The translations under genes and the position numbers were made by a program. This document shows, piece after piece, positions 52,401-63,587 of a DNA stretch of 64,000 bases. Location of the stretch: NCBI GenBank assembly GCA_026692845.1, contig JAPLNM010000045.1, positions 1 to 64,000 of the forward strand, written 5' to 3'. Each line of letters starts with the position of its first letter. The first letter of the stretch is position 1. The notes beneath the pieces were generated by a model. It saw only the letters and a program-made list of their open reading frames with translations. It had not been told where the DNA came from and did no database searches. Source of the stretch: Planctomycetota bacterium. Its GTDB lineage: Bacteria; Planctomycetota; Planctomycetia; Pirellulales; Pirellulaceae.

Positions 52401-53114
52401 GAAGTCTTCACCACTCAAGTCGCGCCCAAGGGATGGTTTCGCCGGGTCCAACCGATTGGACCACGGATCCAACCCACCCCATCGAGCGCCCCGTTGATTT
52501 GGCAGATCATCGTCCCGCGAACCGAGCATTTGATTTCCAGCACTAAAAACGCCTTGCCGATGTACCAATGGCGCTGGAGCGATTTATTCTTCCGAAGGGT
52601 CGGACAGAGCGAACAAGAAGATATCGAAGGACGCATCGGCGCGACGCGACAACCCGTATTGGCCCAACAGGTAAATCAGTATGATTTAACAAGCATCGCC
52701 TCAACACAACCGCTAGAAGCAATCTTCGTTCCCAGCGCTCTGATCTGGTTGCCCGTCTCGATCGTCGTGCTGGCCTTAGCCGTCGTACTACGGGATAGTC
52801 GCTGGATTCGTTGGCCATGGTTTTGGGCGATCTTCCTAGGCGGATTTTTTGTGTTCTCCCAACTCGCCTGGGATATCTCCTTGCTGGTTCTCCAAGCGGC
52901 CATCGGGTCGGTTGGGTTGGCGATTCTCTACGGATTGGCAAGATGGGTAATGGATCGTCGAGCCCGACGACGCAGCATCTTTGTCAGCCGACAATACGCC
53001 CCGACTCCTTCGGCCGCTCGTGCGAACCCCGGTTCAAACGTTTTCAAGAAACCCAGCGGGGATTCCTCCGCGTTGCGCTCGACGGTCGCAGCGAAAAACA
53101 GAGAGCCACAATGA
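49413..53114 (+). CDS. Giant secreted/membrane protein, first of a coupled pair
   Basis: A 1,233-residue protein of unknown family. A signal helix (about 30-48) is followed by a Pro/Gly-rich stretch and then an ILVPRARYEDFERLL segment near residue 92. The bulk is a beta-rich region of about 1,050 residues, with many alternating hydrophobic strands and repeated LPxG-type turns. Three membrane helices lie near residues 1,109-1,175, and a basic cytoplasmic tail ends the protein. The ATG at 49413 follows AGG by eight bases; a GTG at 49389 and an ATG at 49488 are alternatives. Its stop overlaps the next ATG (ATGA), so the two giants are translationally coupled. No catalytic motif is visible. Confidence 0.8.
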   Translation: MQWFRTAGPGPMASSIGPLQIAVRIMARSGSLVLIALALGAVLFAGTGHAQDPPSSPSPGGVMPMENLPRVVGPGVLPDLMYMRNEKGEEILVPRARYEDFERLLMETELGGEGLAATPSLNQLDLIIEPVADYAKVQVRGLISLKKPNRTIWTVPIALSQLQWLPTKSSEANAPPSSDGSIADGVESIATSMQSNGYLWRVGPGKTLPRRLELDALCKIVSNPVGNSLRLDLPPAASVLKLKLPKGDWELNATGGGNEVIEPFSVQGEHSIAIVRTSSNSINLTWNRKANREAIAAVEILSQTKFTPTSDANRWRADTACSIRGPIKLAGKKILWTLPPQGMMREAISDVLSFASYRLVRVPSNAPDDPPALMQEKPSEAWWIEIDDAYARSELDLNFEWQIARLPSETQVSFSAPEFEGAERHNGTIEFAIPRTNSIDWSPQGNVQLLRQSQAADGSESIVYSFQFSGQPSKIATQWTSVAERPRFSSEQHIEVRERRVLLRGWIEFGNDPIELPLLQLEAEGWQAERIALYPSETDLPLDALAGAGIPTAENPKGAWSLPINANLWMKSLAAGRSASSDAIRAERSGENPSGGLRLGNPFEMIANSSENKETSNAWKLEYLLSRNLAEDTQDLALSLPQLSWLSQESQQRIIRSLPGRLLVYSWPYRLTSNPSSTVGLVETSLDRATQKQWIDVNGGATPFLMQYQIADTTTASRWTGSRTRKGSFVSASLFASLTPTSDAIQWDLRWNCKCLGSRPTELRIGFPIDGDPSRSIPDATIAIDNRQVSIEWIDAPSGQAESWRWAKFSVPEVSVDASNRLDFLIDAQYSTKQPLLQQIEEQVVLDLGLAKISALRDQEQLIVEQAKLRMRSTDVFKVSGPDATNDGAYELNPEESRIKLTALRRASQNKSPLRLEAEWVQTIVNALEQRDRYVARFQTDQRSVRILAASELIREAEWMLDGQRATVRQDSESEGFATLAIPEPAEPNASSGHVLEVFTTQVAPKGWFRRVQPIGPRIQPTPSSAPLIWQIIVPRTEHLISSTKNALPMYQWRWSDLFFRRVGQSEQEDIEGRIGATRQPVLAQQVNQYDLTSIASTQPLEAIFVPSALIWLPVSIVVLALAVVLRDSRWIRWPWFWAIFLGGFFVFSQLAWDISLLVLQAAIGSVGLAILYGLARWVMDRRARRRSIFVSRQYAPTPSAARANPGSNVFKKPSGDSSALRSTVAAKNREPQ

Positions 53115-56100
53115 ATTGCGGCCGACTGTCGATTCTCACCCTGCTCTATCTTCTTATTCCCAGCGGTCTGCTGTTTGGACAACGACCCCAGAGCGATCGA
53201 CCCACCCCACCGACGGTCCAAGCCGATTCGGTTGAGCAACCGATGGTCGATCGGCCGTTTCGGCGGATTTTTGTCCCGGAATCGGAACTGCCCGAGTTGC
53301 CATTGGACAACCTGCGTCCCCTAGAGATCGACAAACTACCTGCGGCTTTAGAACGTATCATCCGTCGCAATAGCGAAACGATCGATCCATGGGTAAGCTC
53401 CGCACAGAGCCTTCGGTCGGTTCATGCTGTCGCGAGATTGGTCGGAGCGGATCTGCTGTCCGAACGGACCCGTTTGGTGTGGTCCGATCCGAAGAATAAT
53501 TTATCGAAGGCGTCGGAGGCAAGAACTATCAGGGAGCGACTAAGCCCTTGGAATTTAGCCATTGAAAACAGTTTCGATGAACTCAATCAGTCGCAGAATA
53601 CGAATGCCTCAAAACCTCAGAGTGAACGGGAAAACGGAGTCGAACTGATTCCGCAAGCAACCACTACCAGCGATCAACCTGCATGGGTTTTCGATGCAAC
53701 AGGCAGTCCACTCGTTCATCGGATCTATCCCGAGGCTTGGCTTCGTTGGTCGTTGCGACCTCTCGCCGATAGTACTCCAACCCGACTGAATTTCGAAGCC
53801 TCCGTTCCGCGAACGGTCGACGGATGCTTGGTGCTGTTGCTTCCAAAGTCGGCTAGGATCGAGAAGTCCAGCGTCGTGATGCGTCGAATCGATGGCTGGC
53901 AACAAGCCGCAGAGCGATTGGGCAATTGGCCCGACCGGAACCCAACGCTCGGCACTGAGGCTCCCACAGGCGTGGAGAACATCTATTGGCTGCTGGAGAT
54001 CAGTGGACAAGAAAAGATCACCTTTTCGATCTATCTTGGGACCGGCACCGGTCGCGGACAGTCGATCGAATACCCCAAACAATGGGGGATTGAGCGATTA
54101 TTCGCAAAGCAAACCATGCAGTATTCGATCCATGGGGATGAATTGCGCATGATTGGCGAATGGGAATGGAATGAGACGGCCGCCGCGAGCCCTCCGATTC
54201 GCTTCGAGTTGCCCCAAGGTATGAAAATCCGTGCATTGACGATCAACGACCGCGAGACAACACTGCAACTGGATCAAAATACCGTTGTTGTCAACGGCCC
54301 GAGCAGCGGCTCACGCCTACGGATGGCCGCCGAGTTTTTGATCCCCTGGGAACAGCTTATCGAACCACAGAGCGGTATGCTGCTGATCCCTGCGATTCGA
54401 AATTCCAATGCAGCGGTTCTGTTTGGCGCGACGATCCTGCAAGATCAACAAGAGGGTCGCTTTGTCGACGTCACACCCCAACGCGGTCGGCTCGATTCGG
54501 TTCGAAAAACGCCCGAGGGAGCCCATCGCTTGGAGTACTCTTGGTACCTTAGTCCCCCCGATTTTCGATGCAGCGTCCTCAAACCCGAATCCTCCAAGGG
54601 GGTCGAATCGTTGATCCGACTGACCAACGATGCCGAACGCTGTATCGCTAACGTTCGATTGCGGTTTACTCAACTACAACGGCCCGGCCAATCGGGAATT
54701 CGGACCGTTTCGATTCCCTCCGACTGGCAGATCGATCCGAAATCGCTAGCCAGCAAACCGCAAGCTGCTTCCGGCTTGCTCAAGCTTGACGAATCGGGGG
54801 CGAACCTCCAAATCGATACCAACCAATGGAACATTCCCGAAGCGGTTGTTGAATTCCAATTGTTTCGAGCCCTCGAAAGCGAAGCTCCAATCGATTTGGG
54901 ACAATCCACTTGGCTAACTATCCAGGGCGTTCCCATGCGGCAATGCGTTTATCTTGAGCCAGGGCCTAGCAATCGTTTCACCTTCCAAGGCCCTATGGAA
55001 CAGTGGCTACTGGACGAGAAAAGCCTGACTCCCTGGCAACGCGATTCATTGCCAAGGCTAGGCCGCGCGGTGATTTTCGGAGTCCGCAATCATAAGCTGC
55101 CCCCGCTGCTCGCCGGCTCGATCGAACAGAGCGTGGTCGTCCCTATCGAAACTTCAGTTCGACGATCGCTTTTGGATTGGAAAGTCACCCATCGGTTCGC
55201 TTTGTCGAAGGAACTGGCCAATCTATCGGAATTGCGCATCGCGCTGGCCGAGGGGTATCAGTGGCATTATCAAGGGGAACAGAGGTTTCCCATCGCCGCG
55301 ATCTTTGATCGCGAATCGCAGACTTGGTCCCTGCAACTCGGTAGCATTGCGCTCGACAAGTTGTCCGATGGGATCGGTGCGCTGGTTGCCACCTTAAGCA
55401 CCCCATCGAGCCAGCCATCGTTTCTGATCATCAAGCCATCGGTGAAGGAAGCTAGTCGCTCGACGCACACCTTGCGACTATCCAAGGATTTGCTCGTCAG
55501 TCAACCCGAGGGGATGTCCGTCGAAAGCTCGCGCGATGGATCCGGATATACCTACGCTTGGAAAAACGCCGACCCGAAAACCGTCGAAATCATCGATGTT
55601 TCCAAGTCGCAACGCGGCGAACCGTTCTTCTTCGATTCTCGCATCGATTTGTTCGTGGACGGTTTTGGGGGCCAGGTCGCTTTGGCGGCGACCAAGGTCG
55701 CTTTTCCCAACTCCTTCGACCATGAAGTGAAAATGCAGGTGCCCGAAGGTTGGGAGGTCACCGATGCGTATGTCAGCGGACCAACTGGGGATCGGCCCGT
55801 GGTTTTTCTCGAGGTATCGGCGAGCGACGTCCAACTGATGATCGATCACGAGGGGATCGACCAGGCGGCACTTCTGAAGGTGCGGTTGCGTGGTCCAAGA
55901 GCCAAAGAAACTCGCAAGGTGGATTGGCCGATCGCGCCACTCCTCCAACCGAGAATCGTTAGCAGAAGCTTCGAAATCCAATGGCCAAAAATTCGCATAA
56001 CGCAAGGCGATTCCTTTAAGCCGTCCGAGTGCATCTGGTATCCTTCTTCACTCAGCCTAATCCCTAAGACGACGACATTCGACAGGGGAACTTTTAGTGA

Positions 56101-59100
56101 AAGCGGCATGCCCCGAGGAGCAGGCGTTTGGAATCCCATGTTCTACGGGGGATTCGCCGAATCTTGGTGGCCGATTTGGTCTTGGAGCCGCGATGCGTGG
56201 GATCGGGTCCGACCCACCGAACCAGTGCTTACTCAATCCGTAATCGGTCAGACGCGACGAATAGACTCCTTGTTGGAACTTCCACCCGGAAGATGGACGC
56301 ACTTTGCCCTGGCTTCGGATCGACGAGCCGAGGGTGGTGATTTCATTTTGGGGATGCCCTCGGGATCACGATTGGCCGCTTGGATGGTAGTTTTTGCAGC
56401 GTTGTTCTCTGCTGGCTTCTTCGGGCGCTGGCCTCGGTTGATGCTGTTCCTGACAATTCTATGTCTCGTTGGTGGATTTTTGCTCGATGCGACGCCTGCC
56501 GACGTGTGCCGGCAAGGTTTCCTGGGATTGGCTTGTGGAGGGATTCTTTACCAGCTCTATCAGACGATTCGACCCCTTTGCTCGAGCAACACGCCGAGCG
56601 TCCGAGCAGATCGGTCGAGCCTATGGGATCCGAGGGAGCAAGCCGATGGGCTTGAACCTTCGGGAACTGGACTTGCTCGACCTGGGCCAAGTGCATTTTC
56701 TGTGCTGCTTCCATGGATCATGCTACCGATGGGTTTGGCCACGCTGGCTTTAGGCCCAGGGAAGTGGAGTTACTCCCAGGACCCCTCGATCGAATCGGCT
56801 AGGGTCTTTGATATCCTTATTCCCATAGACACACAGGGTGCCGTCTCAGGAAATACGATCTATGTACCCGAAGAGCTGCTCCGACTCGTCGAGCAAGAGG
56901 ATCGTCAACAGCGGCAACGAGAATCCAATGCGTTGTTGGGCGCAAGCAAACATTACTTGCGACTCGATAGCCGATCGTTTGGTTTCGGGAATGCCGATCA
57001 ACCCTTAACGAGCAATTACGAATTTTGGATTGGCGAAGCTGCGGTGGGTAAGGCCGTGAGGATCCCTTACTCGTCTGAGACACTCAAGCTCAGCCGCTTT
57101 AGCGTCGATGGAATCGAAGTCCTTTCCGGGCGTTTTAGCAAATCCGAAACCGAGTTGGTTTGGTTCCCAGATCGGCCGGGGCGTCGTTCGATACAAATCG
57201 AGTCCCAAGTGCGAGTGCGGAGTGTGGAGGCACCAAGCACAGCAGGGACGCCCGCTGGAGATAAACGCGCGACGAAAGTTTGGTCGATCAGCGTTGAGAT
57301 CCTGCCCGTCGGCAATGCGATTGTTGAAGTCGAGACCGATGGAGCCTGGATCATCAACTTAGCGGCCCAGGGACGATCGACCAATCCCTCGGCTGGTCGT
57401 CATATCGTTCAGATTGGCAATAAGGATCGGCTCGAGGGTTTCCTGCAACCTCCTTCCTCGACCGGAAATCGAGGTTCGCTCCCGACGATGCCGACGGACG
57501 CTTCTCCCACCAATCCTGAGGTCCCTACGATGAATACCGAGTTGCTCGTCGACCACGAGCAGCTCATCGCCAGAACGCTAATTGAATACCCCGGCAACCT
57601 GTCGTCGGCCGGCGAAGTAGAAATCGAGTCCGATTCGCAATGGCTACCGATAGGAATCCAATGGGGTGACGCCACGTTGGTCGAAGTCCGAACCGGTAGC
57701 ACCTTGGATCGCCAGCGGTATGTCGTTCGATGGAACCCTGTCAATACGACCGAAACCGATCCGGCGAGCCCAACTCCGCTTAAACGTTCGATCGTCACGA
57801 CATGGGTCCCCGTCGGGGATGCGTCGTTGCGCAGCATCCTCTTTGCCGAGTGCCGCGACCGTCGGGTGCGACAGGGCGTTTTGCGTTATGCTCGCAGTGC
57901 AGGTGCGATTTGGACGCTCGATGGGATCAGCAGTTGGATACCCGCGATCAATGCCAAAGATCGCCTCGACTGGCCCGAATTGAAAGACCCACCCCTGACG
58001 ACCAACTTGCGCATCCCCTTGAGCAGCGGTTTTGGCGTTCTCCGTCGTCAATCGATCGCTTCGACCGACCAACTCTCGGCCTCTCACAAACTTCACGTAT
58101 CTGCCGATACGCTTCGATGGACTACGACGATCAAGCTCTCCCGCCCATTGAGTGCTAAAAGTTCGTTGGTTTTCCAGATCCCACTTGGATACCAGGTCGA
58201 TCGTGTTCAATCGCTGAGCGGCCCCCTGGAATTTATTGCCTGGACAAAGCAATCGAAAAACTACGCTCAAGTATTCGTCGATCGGCAAAGCGAATCGATC
58301 AACGAATTGGTGGTCGAATCATCGAAGTCGTTGATTGAAGAACTGGCTTTGCAAAGTGACCCTGGATCTCGGTTGGTTATTGCTTGGCCGGAATTGAAAT
58401 CCTCGACAGGGTTGACCAACCCAGCGACCTTTTCGCTCTCGGCAGATCCCGCTTGGAGTGTATCGGGCCAAGCCGCCGCGGCGGAAAGTGTGGTCGATCT
58501 GCAGGGCGTTGGCCAAGGTCGTGTGCTGCTTCAAACGACCGGTGCTGCGGATACTCTAGCACCGGTCGTCCTACAAAGGATTCCTTCGGTTTGGGACGGT
58601 GCATTGGTCCTGCGACTCCCTGAAAATCCAGCCGAGTCAGGAGTTCAAATTTACGGATTTCCGACAAGTTCCGGATCGCAACCTTGGCAAGGTGTCGAGC
58701 TTTCAGTACCCAAAGATTGGGTCACTTCATGGGTGAGCAAAAATCCTATCCGCGAGCTTAGCAATCTTCGATGGAATCATCGTTTGCTGTCGATCGATCC
58801 GATCGCCTCCCCCCTTTCGACCCAAAAGGAATCATCTACTTACGACTTCCTGCTCGAACTTCTACAGGAGCCAAGCGCTGAGCGCAATTGGAAAGAATTG
58901 AATGAAATCGAGGTCCATGGACAGAAAATAAAGAAGGTTTGGGTTCTGACGCCCAATTCTCGCATTGATCCAGAGCGCATCGATCCGCTTGATGGGGCTA
59001 TCGATTCGGTGCGTGGTTCTGGGAAAACATCGGATCTATCCGAGGCAGGATTGGCGTTATCGGACAATCCGATGCGGACCGATTGGGTTTCCGATCGAGA

Positions 59101-60127
59101 CGCAGCTCCGATCTTCAAGTCGCTCGGGCTGAGCGATCAAGACTGGAAACTTGAGAATTTATCGAACATTTCGACCGGCGAGCCTATCGCCGGCAACGAG
59201 TCGATCGTCGAGTACCAACAGGTTTTTGCCAAACACACCCAGCAGACCCCAGGGCGAATCGCGTCGGAGTTTTGGATCGAAAGACCGTTAGGCGTCGTGT
59301 CAAAGCATTGGTTGACCTGGCGCATTCCAAAAGACTGGATCTGCCATTTCGCTAGGGTCAACGGCCAAGGTTATCGATTTAAGCAGGATGGGGGTAATCT
59401 GGAGATCTACTATCCGCCTTTGGATAGCGATGCCCATGTCGAACTGTGGTTCTCAGTGGACTGGAAAAACCCCGCTTGGAGCGATGTATTGCCGACGTTG
59501 GATAGTTCGCTGATAATCGGCGAGGTGGCAACCGGCCAAGAACCTAGCCCATTGGAAGCTGCAGCGTGGGTACGTTGGTTAAAACGCTTTGCGAAAACCA
59601 AGGAATCTTCGATTGGCGTACGGTCCGATTCTTGGCGATATGCAGCGGGCAAGCTTGCTCGTTTCTTGAATCGATCCGCGGCCGGATCAAGTGCAGCGAG
59701 CGGATCACTGAGCCAGGAGGAGTTCACCCTAGGAGTTGAATCGCTTTCGAATCTTCCCTGGAGCACTCCTGAAGACTACCGATCCGCGGTCCTACGTGCA
59801 TCCTTTGGGAGTCGCGATGGGCAAGAGGTCTTGGATCCGAGTCGAAGCGCAACGCGTTTGGTACGATCGGCCGGATATCCGCTCTTACAAATTGGCTTGC
59901 CGATGGGTGTGTTCTTGGGATTGGTTTGGGTTTTAGGACGCAATCAAGATTGGTTGCAGAGGCGGTCCTGGTGGAACTTGCTCAGCATGGCGTTTGCTTG
60001 GTGGTTGCTCACCGGCGATTTGTGGATCCCAACTGCGGCAGGTCTGCTTGCCGCATTTTTGGTAATCGACACGTATTGGATGCTTAGCGTGCAGTTTCGA
60101 CAAACCGGGATTCGCGCACCACGGTGA
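53111..60127 (+). CDS. Giant secreted/membrane protein, second of a coupled pair
   Basis: A 2,338-residue protein of unknown family. Signal peptide at 1-25, then a beta-rich ectodomain (about 25-1,085) starting with a [13 protein letters not shown] segment near residue 51. A membrane cluster lies at about 1,088-1,150 plus one helix at about 1,197-1,218. A second ectodomain (about 1,220-2,250) starts with [14 protein letters not shown] near residue 1,248. The C-terminal membrane cluster is at about 2,254-2,325. The layout looks like two copies of the upstream protein's plan. Short strand motifs of the form P-x-G recur (ELPQG near 370, VPEGWEV near 877, IPLGYQV near 1,690). No enzyme signature is seen. 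The last 44 bp overlap the RNase Y gene on the other strand. The ATG at 53111 overlaps the previous stop. Confidence 0.8.
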   Translation: MNCGRLSILTLLYLLIPSGLLFGQRPQSDRPTPPTVQADSVEQPMVDRPFRRIFVPESELPELPLDNLRPLEIDKLPAALERIIRRNSETIDPWVSSAQSLRSVHAVARLVGADLLSERTRLVWSDPKNNLSKASEARTIRERLSPWNLAIENSFDELNQSQNTNASKPQSERENGVELIPQATTTSDQPAWVFDATGSPLVHRIYPEAWLRWSLRPLADSTPTRLNFEASVPRTVDGCLVLLLPKSARIEKSSVVMRRIDGWQQAAERLGNWPDRNPTLGTEAPTGVENIYWLLEISGQEKITFSIYLGTGTGRGQSIEYPKQWGIERLFAKQTMQYSIHGDELRMIGEWEWNETAAASPPIRFELPQGMKIRALTINDRETTLQLDQNTVVVNGPSSGSRLRMAAEFLIPWEQLIEPQSGMLLIPAIRNSNAAVLFGATILQDQQEGRFVDVTPQRGRLDSVRKTPEGAHRLEYSWYLSPPDFRCSVLKPESSKGVESLIRLTNDAERCIANVRLRFTQLQRPGQSGIRTVSIPSDWQIDPKSLASKPQAASGLLKLDESGANLQIDTNQWNIPEAVVEFQLFRALESEAPIDLGQSTWLTIQGVPMRQCVYLEPGPSNRFTFQGPMEQWLLDEKSLTPWQRDSLPRLGRAVIFGVRNHKLPPLLAGSIEQSVVVPIETSVRRSLLDWKVTHRFALSKELANLSELRIALAEGYQWHYQGEQRFPIAAIFDRESQTWSLQLGSIALDKLSDGIGALVATLSTPSSQPSFLIIKPSVKEASRSTHTLRLSKDLLVSQPEGMSVESSRDGSGYTYAWKNADPKTVEIIDVSKSQRGEPFFFDSRIDLFVDGFGGQVALAATKVAFPNSFDHEVKMQVPEGWEVTDAYVSGPTGDRPVVFLEVSASDVQLMIDHEGIDQAALLKVRLRGPRAKETRKVDWPIAPLLQPRIVSRSFEIQWPKIRITQGDSFKPSECIWYPSSLSLIPKTTTFDRGTFSESGMPRGAGVWNPMFYGGFAESWWPIWSWSRDAWDRVRPTEPVLTQSVIGQTRRIDSLLELPPGRWTHFALASDRRAEGGDFILGMPSGSRLAAWMVVFAALFSAGFFGRWPRLMLFLTILCLVGGFLLDATPADVCRQGFLGLACGGILYQLYQTIRPLCSSNTPSVRADRSSLWDPREQADGLEPSGTGLARPGPSAFSVLLPWIMLPMGLATLALGPGKWSYSQDPSIESARVFDILIPIDTQGAVSGNTIYVPEELLRLVEQEDRQQRQRESNALLGASKHYLRLDSRSFGFGNADQPLTSNYEFWIGEAAVGKAVRIPYSSETLKLSRFSVDGIEVLSGRFSKSETELVWFPDRPGRRSIQIESQVRVRSVEAPSTAGTPAGDKRATKVWSISVEILPVGNAIVEVETDGAWIINLAAQGRSTNPSAGRHIVQIGNKDRLEGFLQPPSSTGNRGSLPTMPTDASPTNPEVPTMNTELLVDHEQLIARTLIEYPGNLSSAGEVEIESDSQWLPIGIQWGDATLVEVRTGSTLDRQRYVVRWNPVNTTETDPASPTPLKRSIVTTWVPVGDASLRSILFAECRDRRVRQGVLRYARSAGAIWTLDGISSWIPAINAKDRLDWPELKDPPLTTNLRIPLSSGFGVLRRQSIASTDQLSASHKLHVSADTLRWTTTIKLSRPLSAKSSLVFQIPLGYQVDRVQSLSGPLEFIAWTKQSKNYAQVFVDRQSESINELVVESSKSLIEELALQSDPGSRLVIAWPELKSSTGLTNPATFSLSADPAWSVSGQAAAAESVVDLQGVGQGRVLLQTTGAADTLAPVVLQRIPSVWDGALVLRLPENPAESGVQIYGFPTSSGSQPWQGVELSVPKDWVTSWVSKNPIRELSNLRWNHRLLSIDPIASPLSTQKESSTYDFLLELLQEPSAERNWKELNEIEVHGQKIKKVWVLTPNSRIDPERIDPLDGAIDSVRGSGKTSDLSEAGLALSDNPMRTDWVSDRDAAPIFKSLGLSDQDWKLENLSNISTGEPIAGNESIVEYQQVFAKHTQQTPGRIASEFWIERPLGVVSKHWLTWRIPKDWICHFARVNGQGYRFKQDGGNLEIYYPPLDSDAHVELWFSVDWKNPAWSDVLPTLDSSLIIGEVATGQEPSPLEAAAWVRWLKRFAKTKESSIGVRSDSWRYAAGKLARFLNRSAAGSSAASGSLSQEEFTLGVESLSNLPWSTPEDYRSAVLRASFGSRDGQEVLDPSRSATRLVRSAGYPLLQIGLPMGVFLGLVWVLGRNQDWLQRRSWWNLLSMAFAWWLLTGDLWIPTAAGLLAAFLVIDTYWMLSVQFRQTGIRAPR

Positions 60128-61679
60128 CTTTGATCTCGCCTGGGTAGGTCAATTGCTCCTCAAACGCTTTGGCGATATCTCGGCAAACCTTCGCGGCCAT
60201 CGCATCGTCGGTGTCTTTGGAACTGACGATTACACGCAACTCTCTGCCGGCTTGAATCGCAAACGCTTGCTCAACCCCTTGGAAGCCCTTGGCGATCGTT
60301 TCGAGTTCCTCCATGCGTTTGATGTAGCGTTCGAGCGATTCGCGTCGAGCGCCGGGCCGCGATGCGCTGCATGCATCTGCGGTTGCAACCAAAAGGGTGT
60401 AAGGAAACTCGGTGGTCAGTTGGTCGTGGTGTCCGAGTGCGGCATGGACGACATGTTCGTTTTCGCCGGATCGCTTGAGCAGATCAGCACCGATTTTTGG
60501 GTGGCCGCCTTCGAGTTCGTGGTCGGCTGCTTTGCCGATATCGTGCAAGAGCCCGCAGCGTCGTGCTAGGTTGGCATTCATACCGACCATTTCGGCCATC
60601 AAACCTGAGAGGAAGGCGACTTCGATGGAGTGTCTAAGAACGTTTTGAGAGTAGCTGGTTCGAAAATGCAGGCGTCCGAGCATTTCGATCACGCGTTCGT
60701 TGAGTCCCTGCAAATTGACTTCCTGGGCCGCCTCCTCGCCTTTGCGACGGATGAACACATCCATTTCTTTTTCGGTCGCCGCAATGACTTCTTCGATCCG
60801 AGTTGGATGGATCCGTCCGTCGGCGACAAGTTTGGCCATGGATTGTCTAGCGATTTCTCGCCGGACTGGATCGAACCCGCTTACGATGACAACCCCTGGG
60901 GTATCGTCGATGATCAAGTCACAGCCGGAGGCTTTCTCGAAGGCTCGGATATTGCGTCCTTCACGGCCGATGATTCGACCTTTCATCTCGTCATTGGCGA
61001 TATCGATCGACGATGTGGTGCTTTCGGCCGTTTGGCTCGAGGCGTACCTCTGCATCGCCGTCAGGAGAATGTCCTGGGCCTTTTGCTGAGCAACTTCGTT
61101 GAGTTTTTTCTCGTGCTTGAGAATCACCGAGCCGATTTCGCCCTGGAGCTCTCTTTCCATGATTTCCATCAACTGCTTTTTGGCTTCATCCTTCGACAGG
61201 CCGGTTACCCGCTGCAAATCGGCCTGCGCCTGGGTGATGAGCTTGTTGTACTGGTCGGATTTTTTGCCGATATCCTCAAGCTTTTCAGCGGCTTTGCGCT
61301 GATTCGACTCGACGAATTTTTCTTGCTTCTTCAGATCGTCGTTGGCTTGCTTGAGCGACTGCTCTTTGGAGTTTAGAAGATTCTCGCGTTCGCGGATCTC
61401 CTCGCGTTGCTTCTTTAGATCGATTTCCAACTGATTTTGGAGTAGAAGCTGCCTTTCTTTTTGGTCGAGTTCGGATTTCTTGACAAGGTTTTCTGCATCG
61501 AGTTGGGCTTGTTCGAGCACACGTTTGGCCTGCGTCTTGGCGTCCTTACCAAGCATTCTTTGAATGACTGCCATGGCTACAGCGCCGATAATCAACGCCA
61601 AAAATGCCAAAATAGTGCCGTTCGATCCGGACTCCGACGAGGCTTGAGCTAGGATTTGAGAGGATAAGATGTTGGACAC
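60084..61679 (-). CDS. rny: Ribonuclease Y
   Basis: Membrane-anchored endoribonuclease that starts mRNA decay. An N-terminal helix (about residues 18-40) is followed by a long coiled coil to about residue 200, a KH domain ([21 protein letters not shown]), and an HD domain ([21 protein letters not shown]). The C-terminus [14 protein letters not shown] is canonical, so the gene is full length. The GTG at 61679 gives the expected short N-terminus; the frame stays open to an ATG at 61853, which would add an implausible hydrophilic leader overlapping the upstream gene. Its 3' end overlaps the giant gene by 44 bp, tail to tail. Confidence 0.9.
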   Translation of the reverse strand: MSNILSSQILAQASSESGSNGTILAFLALIIGAVAMAVIQRMLGKDAKTQAKRVLEQAQLDAENLVKKSELDQKERQLLLQNQLEIDLKKQREEIRERENLLNSKEQSLKQANDDLKKQEKFVESNQRKAAEKLEDIGKKSDQYNKLITQAQADLQRVTGLSKDEAKKQLMEIMERELQGEIGSVILKHEKKLNEVAQQKAQDILLTAMQRYASSQTAESTTSSIDIANDEMKGRIIGREGRNIRAFEKASGCDLIIDDTPGVVIVSGFDPVRREIARQSMAKLVADGRIHPTRIEEVIAATEKEMDVFIRRKGEEAAQEVNLQGLNERVIEMLGRLHFRTSYSQNVLRHSIEVAFLSGLMAEMVGMNANLARRCGLLHDIGKAADHELEGGHPKIGADLLKRSGENEHVVHAALGHHDQLTTEFPYTLLVATADACSASRPGARRESLERYIKRMEELETIAKGFQGVEQAFAIQAGRELRVIVSSKDTDDAMAAKVCRDIAKAFEEQLTYPGEIKVTVVRESRFVETAR

Positions 61680-61776
61680 GGGAGGAACTCTTTCTAAGTA
61701 AAGGCGAACCGTGCCGATTCCGTTGCGGCGCGTTCGATTTTCTTCGCCAGAGTTTTCTCTAAATTCCCTTAACAGC

Positions 61777-62106
61777 CTAGAAATGTTCCGGATTTCGCGC
61801 GTCGAACTTGCTGTGATGTTGCAAGGATGGGCGTAATTCCAGATGCAGCGCATTTCCGGTCAAGGACGCTGCTGAGCCATTCAAAGCATGGAGTCGGGTC
61901 CGCACGTGCTCTGTCTCTTCGACAGCGGGCATTTTAGCTCCCGCATCCAAGCCGCCAGCGAGCGAGTCGCCGACGGAGGATTCCAGTGAGTCGGTGCGCA
62001 AGAAATAGGATGGCATGATCGGGTTCGACCTAGGGCCGAAAGCCAACCAAACTATCCAGGCAAGCACCAAGATCGCAAGGATCAGGACAGGAACGAGCAG
62101 GGGCAT
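61777..62106 (-). CDS. Small membrane-anchored hypothetical protein
   Basis: A 109-residue protein with one N-terminal hydrophobic helix (about 3-23) ending in a GPRSNP turn, followed by a low-complexity, charged tail. I do not recognise it. It lies between threonine aldolase and RNase Y on the same strand, with a 184-bp gap upstream and 97 bp downstream. It may be a genuine small membrane protein, but conservation would be needed to be sure. Confidence 0.5.
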   Translation of the reverse strand: MPLLVPVLILAILVLAWIVWLAFGPRSNPIMPSYFLRTDSLESSVGDSLAGGLDAGAKMPAVEETEHVRTRLHALNGSAASLTGNALHLELRPSLQHHSKFDARNPEHF

Positions 62107-62230
62107 AGGAAAATCATCTGAGCGATTCGGCTAGATTCCGTCCCTTCTGGATTGCAGAAAGGAACCTACGGAACCCACCGAATTCTATTGTATCAGATCG
62201 AATCGCAGGGTGTAACAAGTCGGTCCCATT

Positions 62231-62253
62231 TTGACGCAACTATGCGGCGTCAA
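62231..62253. terminator. Hairpin downstream of the threonine aldolase gene
   Basis: TTGACGC (62231-62237) pairs with GCGTCAA (62247-62253) around a 9-base loop, about 40 bp after the stop of the minus-strand threonine aldolase gene. There is no strong T-tract. Confidence 0.4.
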
Positions 62254-62290
62254 GGGGGTGGGCTTGCTTGCGGATCCCGCAAATTCGACT

Positions 62291-63334
62291 CTATTTATCA
62301 TTCTTAGGGGAATTTCCCATCCGTTCGATCACCTTGCATACCTGCTCGATCTGCGGCCCGGTGATGTCCAAATGGGTGACCATTCGAATCGCAGTCGGGC
62401 TAAATGCCATCGCTTGAACACCGTTTCTTTCCAGTGCAGATGCAAATTCATGAGCGGTTCCCCAAGCTTCTGAAACGTGAAAAATCAGGATGTTCGTCTC
62501 GGGCTCCGAACCCATGACTTTCAGGAAGTCAAAAGGCCTTACCGCTGCAGCCAACCGTTTAGCATGCTCGTGGTCCTGGGCCAAGCGATCGATGTGGTGA
62601 TCTAACGCGTAGAGTGCTGCCGCAGCGATGATCCCAACCTGACGCATCCCACCGCCGAACAACTTCCGAGCTCTGCGGGCCTGTGCGACAAACTCGTTGG
62701 TCCCCACCAAACACGACCCCAAGGGCACTCCGAGGCCTTTGCTGAAACACACGCTGACCGAATCGAAAGGATCGGATAGTTCTTTGAGACTCAAGCCGCT
62801 GGCGACCGAAGCGTTGAACAATCGAGCCCCATCTAGGTGCGTTTTCAACCCCGAGCCATGGGCCCAATTGCATATCTGCTCGACCTGAGCCTGCGGTTGA
62901 ACTTTTCCACTACCCCGATTGTGCGTGTTTTCCAAGCAAATCAGACGCGTTTGGACCATGTGCTCGTTCAAGGGTCTTACCGTTCCCAATACATCCGGCA
63001 AACCAAGCACCCCTTGCTTGCCTACGATCGTTTTGGCCACTAGCCCACTGAGTTGGGCAAAAGCACCTTGTTCGTAGTTGTAGATGTGGCAATCGCTGTC
63101 GCATAAAAATTCATCTCCGGGTTTGCAATGCACCCGCAAGGCGATTTGGTTGGTCATCGTGCCGCTGGGCATGAAAATTGCAGCTTCCTTGCCCAAGAGC
63201 TCCGCGGTGCGCCGCTGCAACCGATCGAGCGTCGGATCGACGTCGATCACATCGTCCCCAACCTCCGCGCGATACATCGCCTCCCGCATCCCAAGAGTCG
63301 GCCGCGTCACGGTATCACTTCGCAAATCGATCAT
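62291..63334 (-). CDS. ltaE: Low-specificity threonine aldolase
   Basis: PLP-dependent enzyme that splits threonine or allo-threonine to glycine and acetaldehyde. The start MIDLRSDTVTRPT is a hallmark of the family. The PLP lysine is in CFSKGLGVPLGS, and HLDGARLFNA holds the ring-binding aspartate. Length is 347 residues, normal for the family. The ATG at 63334 is chosen over an upstream start that adds 13 residues without homology. It diverges from the transaldolase gene, with 253 bp between them that I cannot assign. Confidence 0.93.
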   Translation of the reverse strand: MIDLRSDTVTRPTLGMREAMYRAEVGDDVIDVDPTLDRLQRRTAELLGKEAAIFMPSGTMTNQIALRVHCKPGDEFLCDSDCHIYNYEQGAFAQLSGLVAKTIVGKQGVLGLPDVLGTVRPLNEHMVQTRLICLENTHNRGSGKVQPQAQVEQICNWAHGSGLKTHLDGARLFNASVASGLSLKELSDPFDSVSVCFSKGLGVPLGSCLVGTNEFVAQARRARKLFGGGMRQVGIIAAAALYALDHHIDRLAQDHEHAKRLAAAVRPFDFLKVMGSEPETNILIFHVSEAWGTAHEFASALERNGVQAMAFSPTAIRMVTHLDITGPQIEQVCKVIERMGNSPKNDK

Positions 63335-63587
63335 TCCTCGGTTTCCTCTGCTAAGGGTTCCAGTCCAATGCATCGCAATCCCGCTTGACGCCCAGGAACC
63401 CGCAGGCGTTCGTTCAAAAAGATTGCGAAAACAGGATGAAAATCGAGATTCGCTGCCCTGGGAAACCTACAAAGCTCGGACCCTTGGCGTACGATAGTCG
63501 CTTTCGTGAATTCCTGAAAATAACGTCTTGCCGATCGTTGACAAGTTATCGGCATTTCCTCATCGTTCTTATGGCGGAACCGTTCGA

